Assembly (NCBI GenBank): GCA_023512835.1
Contig: CM042092.1
Span: forward strand, 54,587,097-54,651,096
Length of the DNA stretch: 64,000 bases
Direction of reading: 5' to 3'
DNA from: Taxillus chinensis
Taxonomy: Eukaryota > Streptophyta > Magnoliopsida > Santalales > Loranthaceae
Part shown: piece by piece, positions 33,119 through 44,740 of the stretch
Layout: the number at the start of each line of letters is the position of its first letter
Numbering within the stretch: the stretch's first letter is position 1
Position numbers and translations under genes: made by a program
The notes under the pieces: generated by a model
Seen by the model: only the letters and a program-made list of their open reading frames with translations
What the model was told of the DNA's origin: nothing
Database searches by the model: none

Positions 33119-34438
33119 TGTTGGATCAAACCCAGAATTTGGATAATGCTGATAAAGCCTTATGTAATTTGATCTGAGATCTTTTGTGTTTATTTGATCA
33201 TTGCAGAAGGTATGTCACTAATCCAAAGATGCACTCGTGAGAGCAAAGCTAAGGACAGGATACATAATCCTGATCCGGACAAGAGTTAGTGTCGTCAAAC
33301 ACTTGGTAAATAACCAAGTAACAAATACATACGGAATAAGGAACAATCCTACGGACTAAGAACTTAAAGGATAAGTGCGAAGTAAGGAAAATAAGTGCGG
33401 AGTAAGGAAAATAGATGCGGAGTAAAGAAACCAGATGCGGAGTAAAGAAACCAGATGCGGAGTAAGGAATCCGAACTTATGACTCGCCCGGAGTAAGGAA
33501 CTTACATACGGAGTAAGGAACTTACATACGGAGTAAGGAACTTACATACGGAGTAAGGAACTTACATGCGGAGTAAGGAACTTACATACGGAGTAAGGAA
33601 CTTACACACGGAGTAAGGAACTTACATACGGAGTAAGGAACTTACATGCGGAGTAAGGAACTTACACACGGAGTAAGGAACTTACATGCGGAGTAAGGAA
33701 CCTACATGCGGAGTAAGGAACTTACATGCGGAGTAAGGAAGCGCTGACACGGACTAAGGATTCCAGTATTGAATAGATACGGAGTAAGCAACCACTGACA
33801 CGGAGTAAGGTTCCGAGCTTCATTAACTACGGAGTAAGGAAAATTACACCGGACCAAGAAGACACTGCTCCAACAAAACCGCATTTAAAGTTATCAGCTC
33901 GTGCTGTCCCGATGTAAGACGAATGCATTTAGATCAAGAAGAATCTTACACGTGGATCATCCGGATATGTGGACACAACCTTAATTGTATCTCGGAACTC
34001 ACAAAGACACTTATACTCTTCAAATCCAAGATCTTGAGCTCCACAATCCGCAGCAGTTAAGGCAGACAAATTACCGAGGGATAGTTAGTGCGGAACGCAT
34101 TCCGGAACTTCAAGTTCCAAGGTTGTCTTTTAGGAATGTTTTGTATAAATATTCATACTTATACTTCATGTAAAGGGAGCTTAAGTGAAAACAAAAAACA
34201 GGATAGGAACTTGGCTAGCGTGTGAGTTCATTGTTGTAAACAGAGTGTAAGAGAGTGTTTGCTTCTATTTTGTTGTAATCACCTTGTGATAATAAAACAA
34301 AATACTTCCACTATCCTGGTTATCTTCCGCAGTGATTCTATCACTTAAACTAGATAAGTCTTTGTGTCTTGAGAGAAAAGAAAGAGTTTGAATAAGAGCC
34401 TATTCACCCCCCCCCCTTTAGGCTCCAAGGGACCATCA
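33119..34438 (+). repeat. 5' LTR of the copia element
   Basis: Starts TGTTGGATCAAACCC, ends GGGACCATCA. Has a 20-bp tandem array (33492-33740), an A/T-rich promoter zone (GTATAAATATTC at about 34142), and a run of about ten C near 34407-34416. Same family as 44754-46072, 58106-58962, 58963-60026 and 63186-64000. Confidence 0.95.
33492..33740. repeat. 20-bp tandem array in copia LTR
   Basis: Thirteen GGAGTAAGGAA cores at 20-bp spacing (unit GCGGAGTAAGGAACTTACAT, with TGCG/TACG/CACG variants). The 3' LTR has the same count with the same variant order but for two or three changes (45124-45375). Looser copies of the core flank the array on both sides. Confidence 0.95.
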
Positions 34439-34440
34439 AG

Positions 34441-34452
34441 TGGTATCGAGCA
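34441..34452 (+). other. Primer binding site (tRNA-Met type), copia element
   Basis: TGGTATCGAGC follows the LTR by two bases. The expected TGGTATCAGAGC has lost one A, so pairing to initiator tRNA-Met would be impaired, unless this is a sequencing indel. Confidence 0.75.
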
Positions 34453-34498
34453 AGTTCTACTTCGTTCTAAGTAGAGATTCCACTCTTTCAATCTCGAA

Positions 34499-36060
34499 AT
34501 GGCCGAAGAAAGCGGTATGCTATTCAACACTCGCCTTAACTCCGGAGGTGCACAGGAGCCCATCCCGAATCGAAGCAGCAGTGAAAATGTCGACCCACCA
34601 CAACCTGCTGCTCGCCGCCGCTTCTCAACCACGGAGTTCTGGGTTTACTCTAACGAAACCGCCCAAATTCACACCTGAGCTTTTCTCCCGGTGGAAAGCT
34701 CGCATGAAGATGTTTATGGTTTGCCATGATCATCTTATGTGGCCATGTCTTCATCAGGAGATTCCAATTCCGATGACTATCGGAGAACATGGTGTAAGGA
34801 GGCCAAAGAGCGATCTTGAACTTACCAACGATGAAAGAGCCTGGCGGTGCGCTAGTGAAAAGGCTCGGCTTATGTTACATCGTCTTTGGATTCCGAGGCT
34901 TTCCACGGACGTCCAGGGCCGCACGACAAAAAAAGCTGTTTGGGACAAACCGACAATCCTCTATGAGGGGAGTCGGTCCCCGGATGCAGAATGTGATCCG
35001 TACTCTCGGACGGAACTTTGAGAGTTTTAATCATAAACCGGGCGAATCACTTGAAAGCATCTATCGGAGATTCGGCAAGATCATACTTGAACCGAAGACT
35101 GTCAATGAGCATTACTCTCAATCCCGGATCAATGACAAGTTCTTTCGCTCCTTGCCGGATCGCTACTACTCCAAACAACTCCGGATGCAATCGGACAAAA
35201 AGCGCGTATGTTCCCCTTGAAGAACTATATGGAGAGCTGCGGACTCACGAAGTCGGGTTTAAGTACTCGACGAGAGATGAGAAAATAGCTCGGAAAGAAA
35301 AGGGGGTAGCTCTCAAAGCTACGGAATGTCTAAACATACCGAGGAATGATGATACGGACGTATCCGACAATTTCGATTCCGATGAGGAGGAAGAGATAGC
35401 CCTTCTTGTCAAATCCTTTGAGCGATTCCTACGGAAAAGCAGAAAAGGGATCAGAAGACGCTCATCATCATCATTCCAACGGAAGGAGCGACAGGAGTCC
35501 AGTTCCCAGGAATGTTTCAACTGTGGGAAAATTGGTCACTGGGCCAAGGAATGCAGGTCCAAAGCAAAGGTGGCCGAGAAAAGTGACAAGGTAAATCCTC
35601 GCCGCTCCACCTCAGATAACAGCAAGAGCAAGAGAAAGGCGCTCGTGACAAAATACATGAGTGGATCGGAAGAAGAGGAGGAATCCTCGGATGATGAGCC
35701 AACCATTAAGCCGAACGTCTGCCTCATGGCAAATGCCGAGGTACCCTCTATCTCGAGCTCCCTGAGTAAATTAGAATCTCTTACTATTGCATGTGATCAT
35801 GAAAAGAATGAGAGACTAATAATTACTCAAATGTACAAAGATATGGAAAGTCGAATAAACGTCTCGAATTTACTATTAATAGACTCGAAAAGGACGTCGC
35901 CGACTTCAGAGGAAAGGAAGCTTGGTATCATGATCTAAGAGCTGAAAATCATTTGTTAAATACCAATCTTTCAGGCCTAAAAGTTATAGTGAAAAGACTC
36001 GAAAATGAACCGGAACAGAAAAGGAAATAAATCGTAAGTGGCTAAAATCCGGGGAAATAG
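34499..36060 (+). pseudogene. gag, copia element
   Basis: Starts ATGGCCGAAGAAAGC. The frame is lost after about 60 codons, and the rest is spread over three frames. Recognisable parts are FSRWKARMKMFMVCHDHLMW (34684-34742, the UBN2-type gag start), FESFNHKPGESLESIYRRFG (35020-35078), an acidic segment DSDEEEEIALLVKSFERFLR (about 35377-35436) and a CCHC zinc knuckle CFNCGKIGHWAKEC (35513-35554), then a Lys/Ser-rich tail with SGSEEEEESSDDE. The knuckle is intact. Gag would form the virus-like particle. Confidence 0.85.
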
Positions 36061-36849
36061 CCTCTACCTTTAGGACCGACCCTGACGACATTCGAGTCAA
36101 ACCTGGCCTAGGTTCTGAACCATCAACCTCCATAGCTCAAGCTACCGAGTGTCCTCCGGATTTCACTCCTAAACTAACCAACTTATATCCTGTCAGGACA
36201 TTTAAACCGTTGGATGGTTTCATTTCAGGTGGCACCATAGTATATGATCGTGGAACGAGGTCGTTATCGCACTTCCCGAAGCAAGAAGACCCGTAACTAA
36301 AGATTGAAGGGAAGGCGCTGCTGCAGTTAAAGCCAAAACTGTAGCACCCAAAAGGAAAGACAAGGCTAAGGCCGACGCATTTAGGGCCAAGAGCGCGTCA
36401 CCCAAACGTAATGGATTAGGCCACAGGGAACGGTAGAAAAACCGTAAAATCTAAGAGACCTGTATCCCCTGTTTGTACTTCACATTATAGTGTCTGTTCC
36501 ATCCGTAGGGAAATGGGTCATTATCACTATGAATGTTGGAGTCTATCCGATAGCTGGCTTTGTAATCAATTTCAATCAAATAAAGATCAGTTTAATAAAA
36601 GGGGTTCTTCGAGCAAAACAAGATCTAAATCTAAAAGGAGTGTCTCTCCCAAGAAAACCTAAACAAAAGAAGCAGCCGAAACTAACAAGTTAATGTCAAC
36701 GTGGAAAGCTAAGAGTCCTAACAAAATTAAATCCGTAAATGTTGACAATCCCGTCTGCTCACTCTAACCGCCCGAAACAAGTTTGGGCACCAAAAGTGTA
36801 AACCGTTGTCTTTCAGGAGCATCTCCTGGAATGAATTGCCGGATCACTT
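36061..36849 (+). other. Low-complexity gag-pol linker, copia element
   Basis: No clear domain. It has Lys/Ala/Ser-rich coding traces in several frames (for example around 36330-36400 and 36640-36720) and single-base shifts. It lies where Sireviruses have a long linker between gag and protease. Confidence 0.45.
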
Positions 36850-38480
36850 GAAGTTAAAGATCAATCAAAGCAAGTGGATCCTTGATAGTGGATGCTCCTG
36901 GACATATGACGGGTGACCAGACTCTGCTTGTAGAAGTTAATGATAAACAAGGTCCATCCGTTTCATATGGCGACAACAACAAAGGTAAGACCATCGGGTA
37001 TGGCACTTTAACTAACGGCCGTGTATCAATCACTAAAGTTGCACTAGTCGAAGGTTTAAAGCATAATTTGCTAAGTGTCATAAACTATGTGACAAAGGAT
37101 TTACTGTTTCCTTTTTTGTCCAACACTGTACGAAGAGAAAACTTATCCTGGAGATGTTAAGTTATCCGGATCAAGAGATGGGGACATATATTCAAGGTGG
37201 TCTTAAGAAATAATTCTTCGACCGTATGCTTCCTCACGAAAGCAACAGATGAAGATAGTTGGTTATGGCACAAGCGATGCGCACATTTAAATTTTAAGAC
37301 TTTGTCTAAATTGGCGTCACTTGATCTTGTCACCGGTCTACCCAAACTCAAGTTCTCCAGAGACACTCTCGTCGAGAATGCCAACTTGGTAAACAGACCA
37401 AACATAGCTTTAAGAGCAAATCGTTAACTCAATAACTGCTCCTCTGCAACTTCTTCATATGGACCTATGTGGTCCTATATCTGTTTCATCACTAGCCGGT
37501 GCGAGATATACTCTTGTGGTTATCGATGATTACACTAGATACACATGGGTGATGTTCCTGAAATCAAAGGATCAAACTTTTGAACATCTTGTAGATCTCT
37601 TCAACTGGATAAGCAACTCACAAGGATCGAGCATTAAATGCATCAGGAGTGATCATGGTATGAATTTGACTTTTCGAAATGAGATCATATTGTTCGGAAC
37701 AGGGCATACAAGATGACTTCTCTGCTCCCGGAACCCCACAACAAAATGGGGTAGTCGAGCGCAAGAATCGAACTTTAGTTGAAGCTGGTAGATCCATGTT
37801 AGCAGGGGCAATGCTTCCTCTCTGGCCTATGGGTCAAGCCGTGTCCATCGCCTGCTATGTTCGGAACGGAACTCTAATAAATAAATCTACCATGAAAACA
37901 CCCTATGAGATGTGGAGAGGACGAAAACCTTCAATTTCACATTTCGAGCCTTTGGGTGTACTTGCTATATCTTGATAAATGGCAAAGAGACCGGAATAAA
38001 TTTGAACCAAAAATCGATGATGGGATTTTTGTCGGGTACTCACTTCATAGCAAGGCTTATCGGGTCTTCAATAGAAAACTTTTTAAAGTTGAAGAATCTA
38101 TCCATGTAACCTTTGATGAAACTAATCTTGTTTGGTCAAAAGTCGGTCCTTCAAATTCCACTATGCAGGTCATGGACAGCAACGTCGATTACTCGAAGTT
38201 TATGAATATTCCTGCTACACATCCTGACCGGTATCCTGACCAACCACGTGGCATCAGCGAAACACAACGAAATTCTATGGATGATGCTACGGATGACTCG
38301 ACTCCGGACTACCATTTAGCTCCTGGACAAACTCCTACGGATACACAAAATTCCAGGAGCACTTTCAAGTCCGTCCGGACTAGTTAACACTGGAAGAAAT
38401 AGTGTTGAAGAACCAACTAGTTCATCCGTACCTCTAAATACGAAAACATCTACTCCGGACGAAGCTCAACCAAGTCGATA
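36850..38480 (+). pseudogene. Protease and integrase, copia element
   Basis: The protease site WILDSGCSW is at 36869-36895, followed by a frame-breaking change. The GAG-pre-integrase zinc segment is WHKRCAHLNFKTLSKLA (37267-37317). The integrase core shows MDLCGPISVSSLAGARYTLV (37459), IRSDHGMNLTF (37640) and, after a frameshift, GTPQQNGVVERKNRTLVEAG (37732-37791): the three acidic residues D, D and E are all present. The tail includes MKTPYEMWRGRKP and the acidic, low-complexity linker to RT. At least four shifts or stops separate these parts. Confidence 0.85.
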
Positions 38481-38550
38481 CAACTGATCCACCCAATCTG
38501 GAAGAGCTTCAAATTGTTCAAGATCAACCAACACACGCACGGAATTATAG

Positions 38551-40183
38551 ATGGACCCGAAACCATCCCTCGATCAAGTGATTGGTGATCCTACTGTTGG
38601 TGTAAGAACAAGAGCAGCCACCTCAAACATGAGTCTTTACTCATGCTTTCTATCTCAAATAGAACCAAAGGTGGTAGATGAAGCTCTTCAAGATTCAAAC
38701 TGGATAGAGGCCATGCAAGAAGAGCTGAATCAATTTAAGAGAAATAATGTGTGGACCTTAGTACCAAGGCCTAAGTCTCGGCAAGTCATTGGCGTTAAAT
38801 GGGTGTTCCGGAACAAGCTTGATACGGATGGAATAGTAATCCGGAACAAAGCCAGCTGGTAGCCAAAGGATATCGTCAAGAAGAAGGAATAGATTATGAT
38901 GAAACCTTTGCTCCGGTCGCAAGACTTGAGGCAATCCGAATGTTTCGGTGTATGCTTCATATGAAAACTTCATAGTTTATCAAATGGACGTCAAGAGCGC
39001 ATTCCTGAATGGAGACCTTCAAGAGGAGGTGTATGTTGAACAACCTCCCGGCTTCATTGAACCTAAGGCAGGACATCTTGTCTACAAACTTCAAAAAGCT
39101 CTATATGGTTTGAAGCAAGCTCCAAGAGCCTGGTACGACACCGTCGTCGAATTCCTACTTGCTCATAACTTCCAAAAAGGGAAGATAGACACCACCCTAT
39201 TTCTACGACAAGAGAAAGGACACACTCGATCGTACAAATATACGTGGACGATATCATTTTCGGATCCACGAATCCGAAGCTTTGTGAAGAGTTTGCTAAG
39301 TTGATGACAGGCAAGTTTGAAATGAGCATGATGGGAGAACCGTCCTACTTCCTTGGAATTGAAGTCAAACAATTAAAGGAAGGAATCTTTATCAATCAGG
39401 CTAAGTACACTCGCGATCTTATTAAGAAGTTTGGTATGGAAGGTTCATCTCCCGTCAAAACTCCAATGCCTGTCGGTGCCAAGTTAGATCCGGATGTGGA
39501 CGGCATATCGGTAAATGTGATCGACTACGAGAGGGATGATCGGATCCTTGCTTTATCTTATAGCAAGTCGCCCGGACATTATGTTTGCAACTTGCATTTG
39601 TGCTCGATATCAGGCAAATCCCAAGGAGTCACATATGCTTCATGTAAAACGGATATTAAGGTATCTCAAAGGGACGATGAATTTGGGCCTCTTGGTACCC
39701 AAAGGAGTCCAACTTCACCTTATCCGGGTACTCGATGCCGACTTCACTGGATGTCGCATCGACAGGAAAAGCACAAGCGGTACGTGTCGGTTTCTTGGAA
39801 ATAAATTGATCTCATGGTTCAAGAAGCGAATTCGTATCAACTTCTACCGCTGAGGCGGAATATATAGTCGCTGAAGTTGCCGCGCAGACTACTTTGGATG
39901 CAAAGTCAACTTACTAACTACGGATTCACCATGTCCTCTATTCCACTTTACTTGTGACAACACTAGTGCAATTGCCATCAGCAACAATCCTGTCATGCAT
40001 CCTAAGACGAAGCACATTGAGGTCCGATATCACTTCATACGCGATCATGTTCTCAAAAACCATATTTCACTGGAACATGTTGCCACTGAAGATCAATTAG
40101 CAGACATATTTACAAAGCCCCTACCTGATGCGAGGTTTTCTGAACTACTCTTCCGACTAGGTATGCTCGACTTCTCTGCATAG
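38551..40183 (+). pseudogene. Reverse transcriptase and RNase H, copia element
   Basis: RT starts DSNWIEAMQEELNQFKRNNV (38694), continues with [15 protein letters not shown], then, after a missing base near 38858, [36 protein letters not shown] (38985) and YGLKQAPRAWYD. The catalytic box VDDIIFGSTN (39246) is intact. RNase H has SLLYLIASRPDIMFA, then, further on, TAEAEYIV in another frame. The final piece KTKHIEVRYHFIRDHVL and QLADIFTKPLPD ends at a stop, 40181-40183. This is the Sirevirus type of pol. Five or more frame breaks make it non-coding. Confidence 0.9.
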
Positions 40184-41855
40184 TTTCTCATTTGAATTAC
40201 ACAACAAGATATTTACTCACAGACCATGCATTATTTGTTTACTGAAAGTAGTAGAAACTCACTGACTGTATTGCTGATCATACTTACTGTTCAACGGTTT
40301 CATGCTTCTGATATTAATCTCAACCTCATTTTGGGAGGATGCTTGCGTTTCCCGACTAAAGTTGTTTAAAGCTAACATAATTACAGATTATATGATTTAC
40401 CTCAGTCCGATTCATGATCTTCACATCCATTAATCACCACATAACCAAAGCATGTTCATTTAGATTACTCTATTAACGTGCATAGTTGAAGAAGTGAAAT
40501 GGGCTAGCTTGGAATGCCTGGTGGATGAATACACAAACGCATTCTGATCAGCTTCGAAGTATAGCTTTCTAATAAGATAAACAAGTCTTGAACTACAAAT
40601 TGGAACGGTCAACCGAGAGGATTGCACAATCTACGGGGGAGAAAATGCTTTATATTTTATTCGACAATACCCCCCGTATATGTCTCATGACCTTTTGCCC
40701 CGATTGTCTATCTGAGGGGGAGCTTTTCATTGAGAGGATTAAATGATCTACGGGGGAGCAGCAATGAACCCCTAATATGTCTCGGATTCTCCCTCCTCTA
40801 CGTTGTTACTTCGTGGATCGATGGACATCTTGTTTTAAATCGGAAAAGTGGCATGTGTGGATGTATTTTCTTTCTTCAACCATGCATTTTAATCGACTAA
40901 TCATCTGCATTCTTTTGACATGTGCTCACCTTATCATTTCACACTCATGAATCCTAATGAAGCCAAATCATATGATCTTTAATTAATCTTAGCTACGCTG
41001 TTCGGCAAGACGGTTTCGCTTATGTTGACCTATATGAACTGTGTATTGCTATCTGACATATGCCCTGACTCAGTAATATTGATCACTTTCACATTGCGTA
41101 CGTCTACTACATTCCTTGCCATGCATGAGTTCAGTTTCTTATTAGTTCGGATTATGTTGCTTTTCACTGATTATCTTCTCTACTCCGTACTAATCCTTGC
41201 CTGTTCAGCTTTTGTATTTTCCGTATATCTTTATTTAGCTACAGGTTCAGATTTTCTTTGCAACCATATTGATAAATCCAGTCCATAGTCTCGGATTTGA
41301 AGTGTTGTGGTACTTCTCTTCTCTTCGACTTATTGATCGCAAAGGAATCTACTCTACATCCTCACCAAACTCGTTTATGACGGACAAGGTCTATTGTTCA
41401 TCCGGATACTCTTTCACGACTATTATTAACTCCGGATGAGTGTCGGCTCTTTCCTCCGGACTCCTGACTTTGTTCAATTGTGACAATCCACGTATACTCA
41501 TATGTTGCATGCTTTTGAGGAGGAATAATGATGATTCATTAAATGCCTATCTCGGGTTGCACATACACTTCTCCTGGATGGCAACCAGTCGTAATCTCTA
41601 CTTGGTCATGCGGTCTCCACGACATCGTTTTATTCGGAGACGCCTCGATATCCAGACAAATGACATCGGCATGTCGCGCGGGTCCCCACCTCACTCCCAC
41701 ATTCCTAGACCCGCCGACATTTGCGGACTCGGTCTTATATGTTCGATCATTCCTGCGAAGCACGAGTATTGCTCATTTCAAATCCCTAACCCTCTCGTTG
41801 CTCCTTCTACTGTCAAGACCTCACCTTTCCTCTTTCCCTTCCCATCAAATCTGCA
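40184..41855 (+). other. Untranslated segment between pol and ORF3, with polypurine-like motifs
   Basis: 1.67 kb without a convincing frame. It holds three polypurine-tract-like sites: CTACGGGGGAGAAAA (40632), TGAGGGGGAGC (40712) and CTACGGGGGAGCAGC (40750). Extra tracts downstream of pol are a described Sirevirus trait. The homologous DNA upstream of ORF3 in the second copy (62924-63185) matches 41600-41855. Confidence 0.6.
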
Positions 41856-44590
41856 ATGGCACCCAGAATCTTTCTTTCCGGCGTTACTCCTGGCCATCTT
41901 GTTGATTGGAATGCTGTTTCTGATCCTCCGGATTGGTTTCTCCAGCTTCGCCCTCTTCTTGAAGCCTCGCACATACTCAACCTGGTCTCCAATCCCATCG
42001 ATCTTCTTATCGATGACATACTTGAGTATTACCAACGGATTCGCTGCACCAAAGATTCCATAACCTCTTATGTCCGCGGTGAATCCATCGTTATCACTCC
42101 GGCTGTTCTTCGCGCCGCTCTTCATCTTCCTCTTGGTGAACCACAACGTCCGGATGCCGAACCGATGGCGGCTTCTATGGGGTGCACGATCAAAGGAAAG
42201 GAATACAAGGTGAAATCCTTCCAGGGTCGCTATCGATGTATGGCGACTATTCTAAGTCGATGCCTGCGGCTCGCACATCCGCCCTGGACTCGGTTCCGTA
42301 CGATCTTCTACCTGGCCATGTACGGCGTCTTTGAAGGTCTTCCAATGGATTGGGGGATGTTCTTATTTCGTTTGCTACAAAATGGTCCCAAAAACCATTC
42401 CTTCGGGCGCATCCTCAGCATTGTCTTCCGGCATCTTCGTCCGGACCATTTCGCCCAAGCTGATGGTGTCTCGTTTCCCTCGGCTCTTTACCTTCGTCAC
42501 CTTACGCCGGACGGGAACATGACCGCTCGCCGACCCAATGTAGCTCTCCGCGTTCTCCCCGCCCCGAACAACAAGGCGGCTACGTTGGTGACCCCTCCGA
42601 CGCCCAAGCCCACGAGGTCGGTTCGCACACCGATCCTCTCGGATTCGGTCCGTTGTTGCGCCCTCCCACTCACGAGCCTCCCGGCCAAGCGTCCGTGCTG
42701 AACCGTCCGAGGTTGCGGGGCCCTCTCGGCCCAGGTGCGTCTAAAGCCGTTTCCTCCGCCCCCTCTGCCGCCGATGTCCCCACTCCCTCTCCTTCCGCTA
42801 TAGCCGCTGCGGTTGATACCGCCGTTGCCGTCACCACCGCCGATGTCCCGGCCGCTTCTCCAGGAAGCCCCCTTGCCTCCTCTACCTCAACCCCGAGATT
42901 ACCTTGACCATCTCTCTGCCGTCACCTTAACGGACCTCTGGCTCCGTTTCAGCCTAGCCCACACCTCTTCCATTCCTGACACCGATCTCCGGGTGTTTTA
43001 CACCCGTAATACCCAATCCCCGGAGACTATGATCATCCGGAATCGGACCACGGCTTTCTTACGCCGGCCGCCATTCCCGATGTGTCGTTCCCTACACCCT
43101 CCGGCCCAGCCCCCGCTACCCGAAGTCCCTCTACTACTAAGGCTGGACCCTCTTCTCCTGCCGCCGCGATTCCCGTGGTTGACTTGTCTGGTCAAAGCGG
43201 GTCTCTTGCTCCGGATGCCTCCAATGCTCCGGATGCCTCCGAAGCTCCGGATGCCTCGATGCTCCGGATGCTCCTCGTCTTCGCTACTCCTGCGGACTCC
43301 TCCGCCCACCGCACTCCTGCTCCTGTTCATGCGGGGGAGTCCTCCAAAGCTCCAGAGTTAGCACTTGGGCGTGCCTCTTTTGGCACGGTCCACTCCGATC
43401 TTGTGCTTTCCGCTCACTGGACCGCCATGCCCATGCTCAAAGCGCCCAAATTTCTGCCATCGTCGCCAAAGTTGATGCCCTCGGCGCCCAACTCCTCTCC
43501 GCCCTCACCGACTCCTCTACTTCCATTGAGCAGAAAATGGATCTTGTCGCCACCTCCGTTCATTCACCGTCTACTTCCTTCGCGGATCCGGCGCATACGA
43601 TGGCTTGTCCTCCCGTTGCTTCCCGGCGATCCGCCAAACCGGGGGAGAAAGTGTCATCCGATCCGTCTACTCCTTTTGCCCCACAACCATCTTCCCGGAC
43701 TAAGAAGCGGCCCCGCCACTTCGGTGCTTCAGGGAGTTCAAATTCCCAAACGAAGCCGCTTCTCTCAACCAAGCTCCTCTATCGCACCTCGAGCTCCTCC
43801 TCCATCCTCCTCATCCGCACCGATACCTTCCTCCCATCCTATGCGGAGTTTGACCCGTCCGATGCGGATGGAAGCTTGCGCAAGGCAATGAAAGCCTATC
43901 TTTGCGTCTTGCCGAGAGAAGATGTCTTTCGAAATGTATCCTTTCTCTCCGGCCGACATTCGGACTCTTTGTTCGGAGAAAGGACTCTTTACTACGAAGA
44001 CATTGACAACTTCTCGAGGGTCGCTAAGATGGAGATGAGGTCGTTTCCATCTCTTTACGAAGATGGGCACTTGTTTGAAGTTCGCCATGTTGGAATGAGG
44101 GCTATCTTCCCAGGTGTGGAGTTAATTCGGACTTACATTGACGGAAGCGCCGAGGATAGCAAGCCATGGAAAACTCTCTCAACCATCCTCATTCCGTACC
44201 GGATCATGTCGCCACACTTCATGATGGTTGTCTTCATGATTCGGTCCAAGCAAGATGATTCTCATCGATTCCCATCAGGTTGTGGAGCACTTCGTTAGGA
44301 AGAATCAATGGGAACCTCTGTGTCTCGGACTAACCAAGCCGTGAAGAAAGCCGGATTATATGAAGAGTTGGGTATCACACCCCTGCGTTCGATCGAGAAA
44401 CTCAAGGCGACATCCTGGGGCAAGAAGCAAGTGCCACAACGACGGATGGAGATAGCCTGGAGCCTTTGTTTGTCATTTCATCAAATCGTTCTTAATCGTG
44501 GACAAACATTGGAGCCAACACTCTACCTTTACGATGCAGCAGACAATGGAGCTAAGAGAGAAGGCAGCAACTATGATCTTCAAGTATAGT
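41856..44590 (+). pseudogene. ORF3 of the copia element: transposon-like domain, Pro/Ala linker, Ulp1-like protease
   Basis: The frame starts at ATGGCACCCAGAATC. The first ~220 codons are intact and contain DDILEYYQRIRCTKDSITSY, VRGESIVITPAVLRAALHLP and GVFEGLPMDWGMFLFRLLQN, a pattern reminiscent of plant mobile-domain or 'putative plant transposon' proteins. A Pro/Ala/Ser-rich linker with 15-bp repeats coding APDAS-type units (about 43210-43270) follows. The last third has RKAMKAYLCVLPREDVFRNV, the His segment IMSPHFMMVVFMI (His codon 44214-44216) and, after a one-base shift, an Asp at 44267-44269. The Gln-Cys segment near 44430-44465 is damaged: the Cys codon seen in the second copy is lost. 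No signal peptide or membrane span is evident, so it is not envelope-like. Confidence 0.7.
43205..43275. repeat. 15-bp repeats coding an APDAS-type linker
   Basis: Four to five copies of GCTCCGGATGCCTCC in ORF3. The second copy (about 61525-61570) has a different number and order. Confidence 0.85.
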
Positions 44591-44740
44591 AAGCCTTATG
44601 TACCTTAGTGAAAAATCAGTATTAAGGCTGATTTGTATTTAGTTGCTTGATTAATGAAATTGGTTGTGTTGTGTATTATCGTATGATATTCTTTTGCATC
44701 GCTTACCGGATCAGATTACAAAGGGTTTGGGCATATCCAT

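Noticed and set aside
33492..33740. Regular repeats that could be mistaken for a CRISPR array
   Set aside because: Units are directly tandem without unique spacers, within a plant LTR.
41539..42146. Minus-strand frames over the ORF3 start (and their mirror at 62654-63001)
   Set aside because: Antisense shadows of the conserved ORF3; they have no family motif.
41856..44590. ORF3 as a virus envelope gene, as claimed for some Sireviruses
   Set aside because: No signal peptide, membrane span or cleavage site seen. A protease-like C-terminus explains it better.
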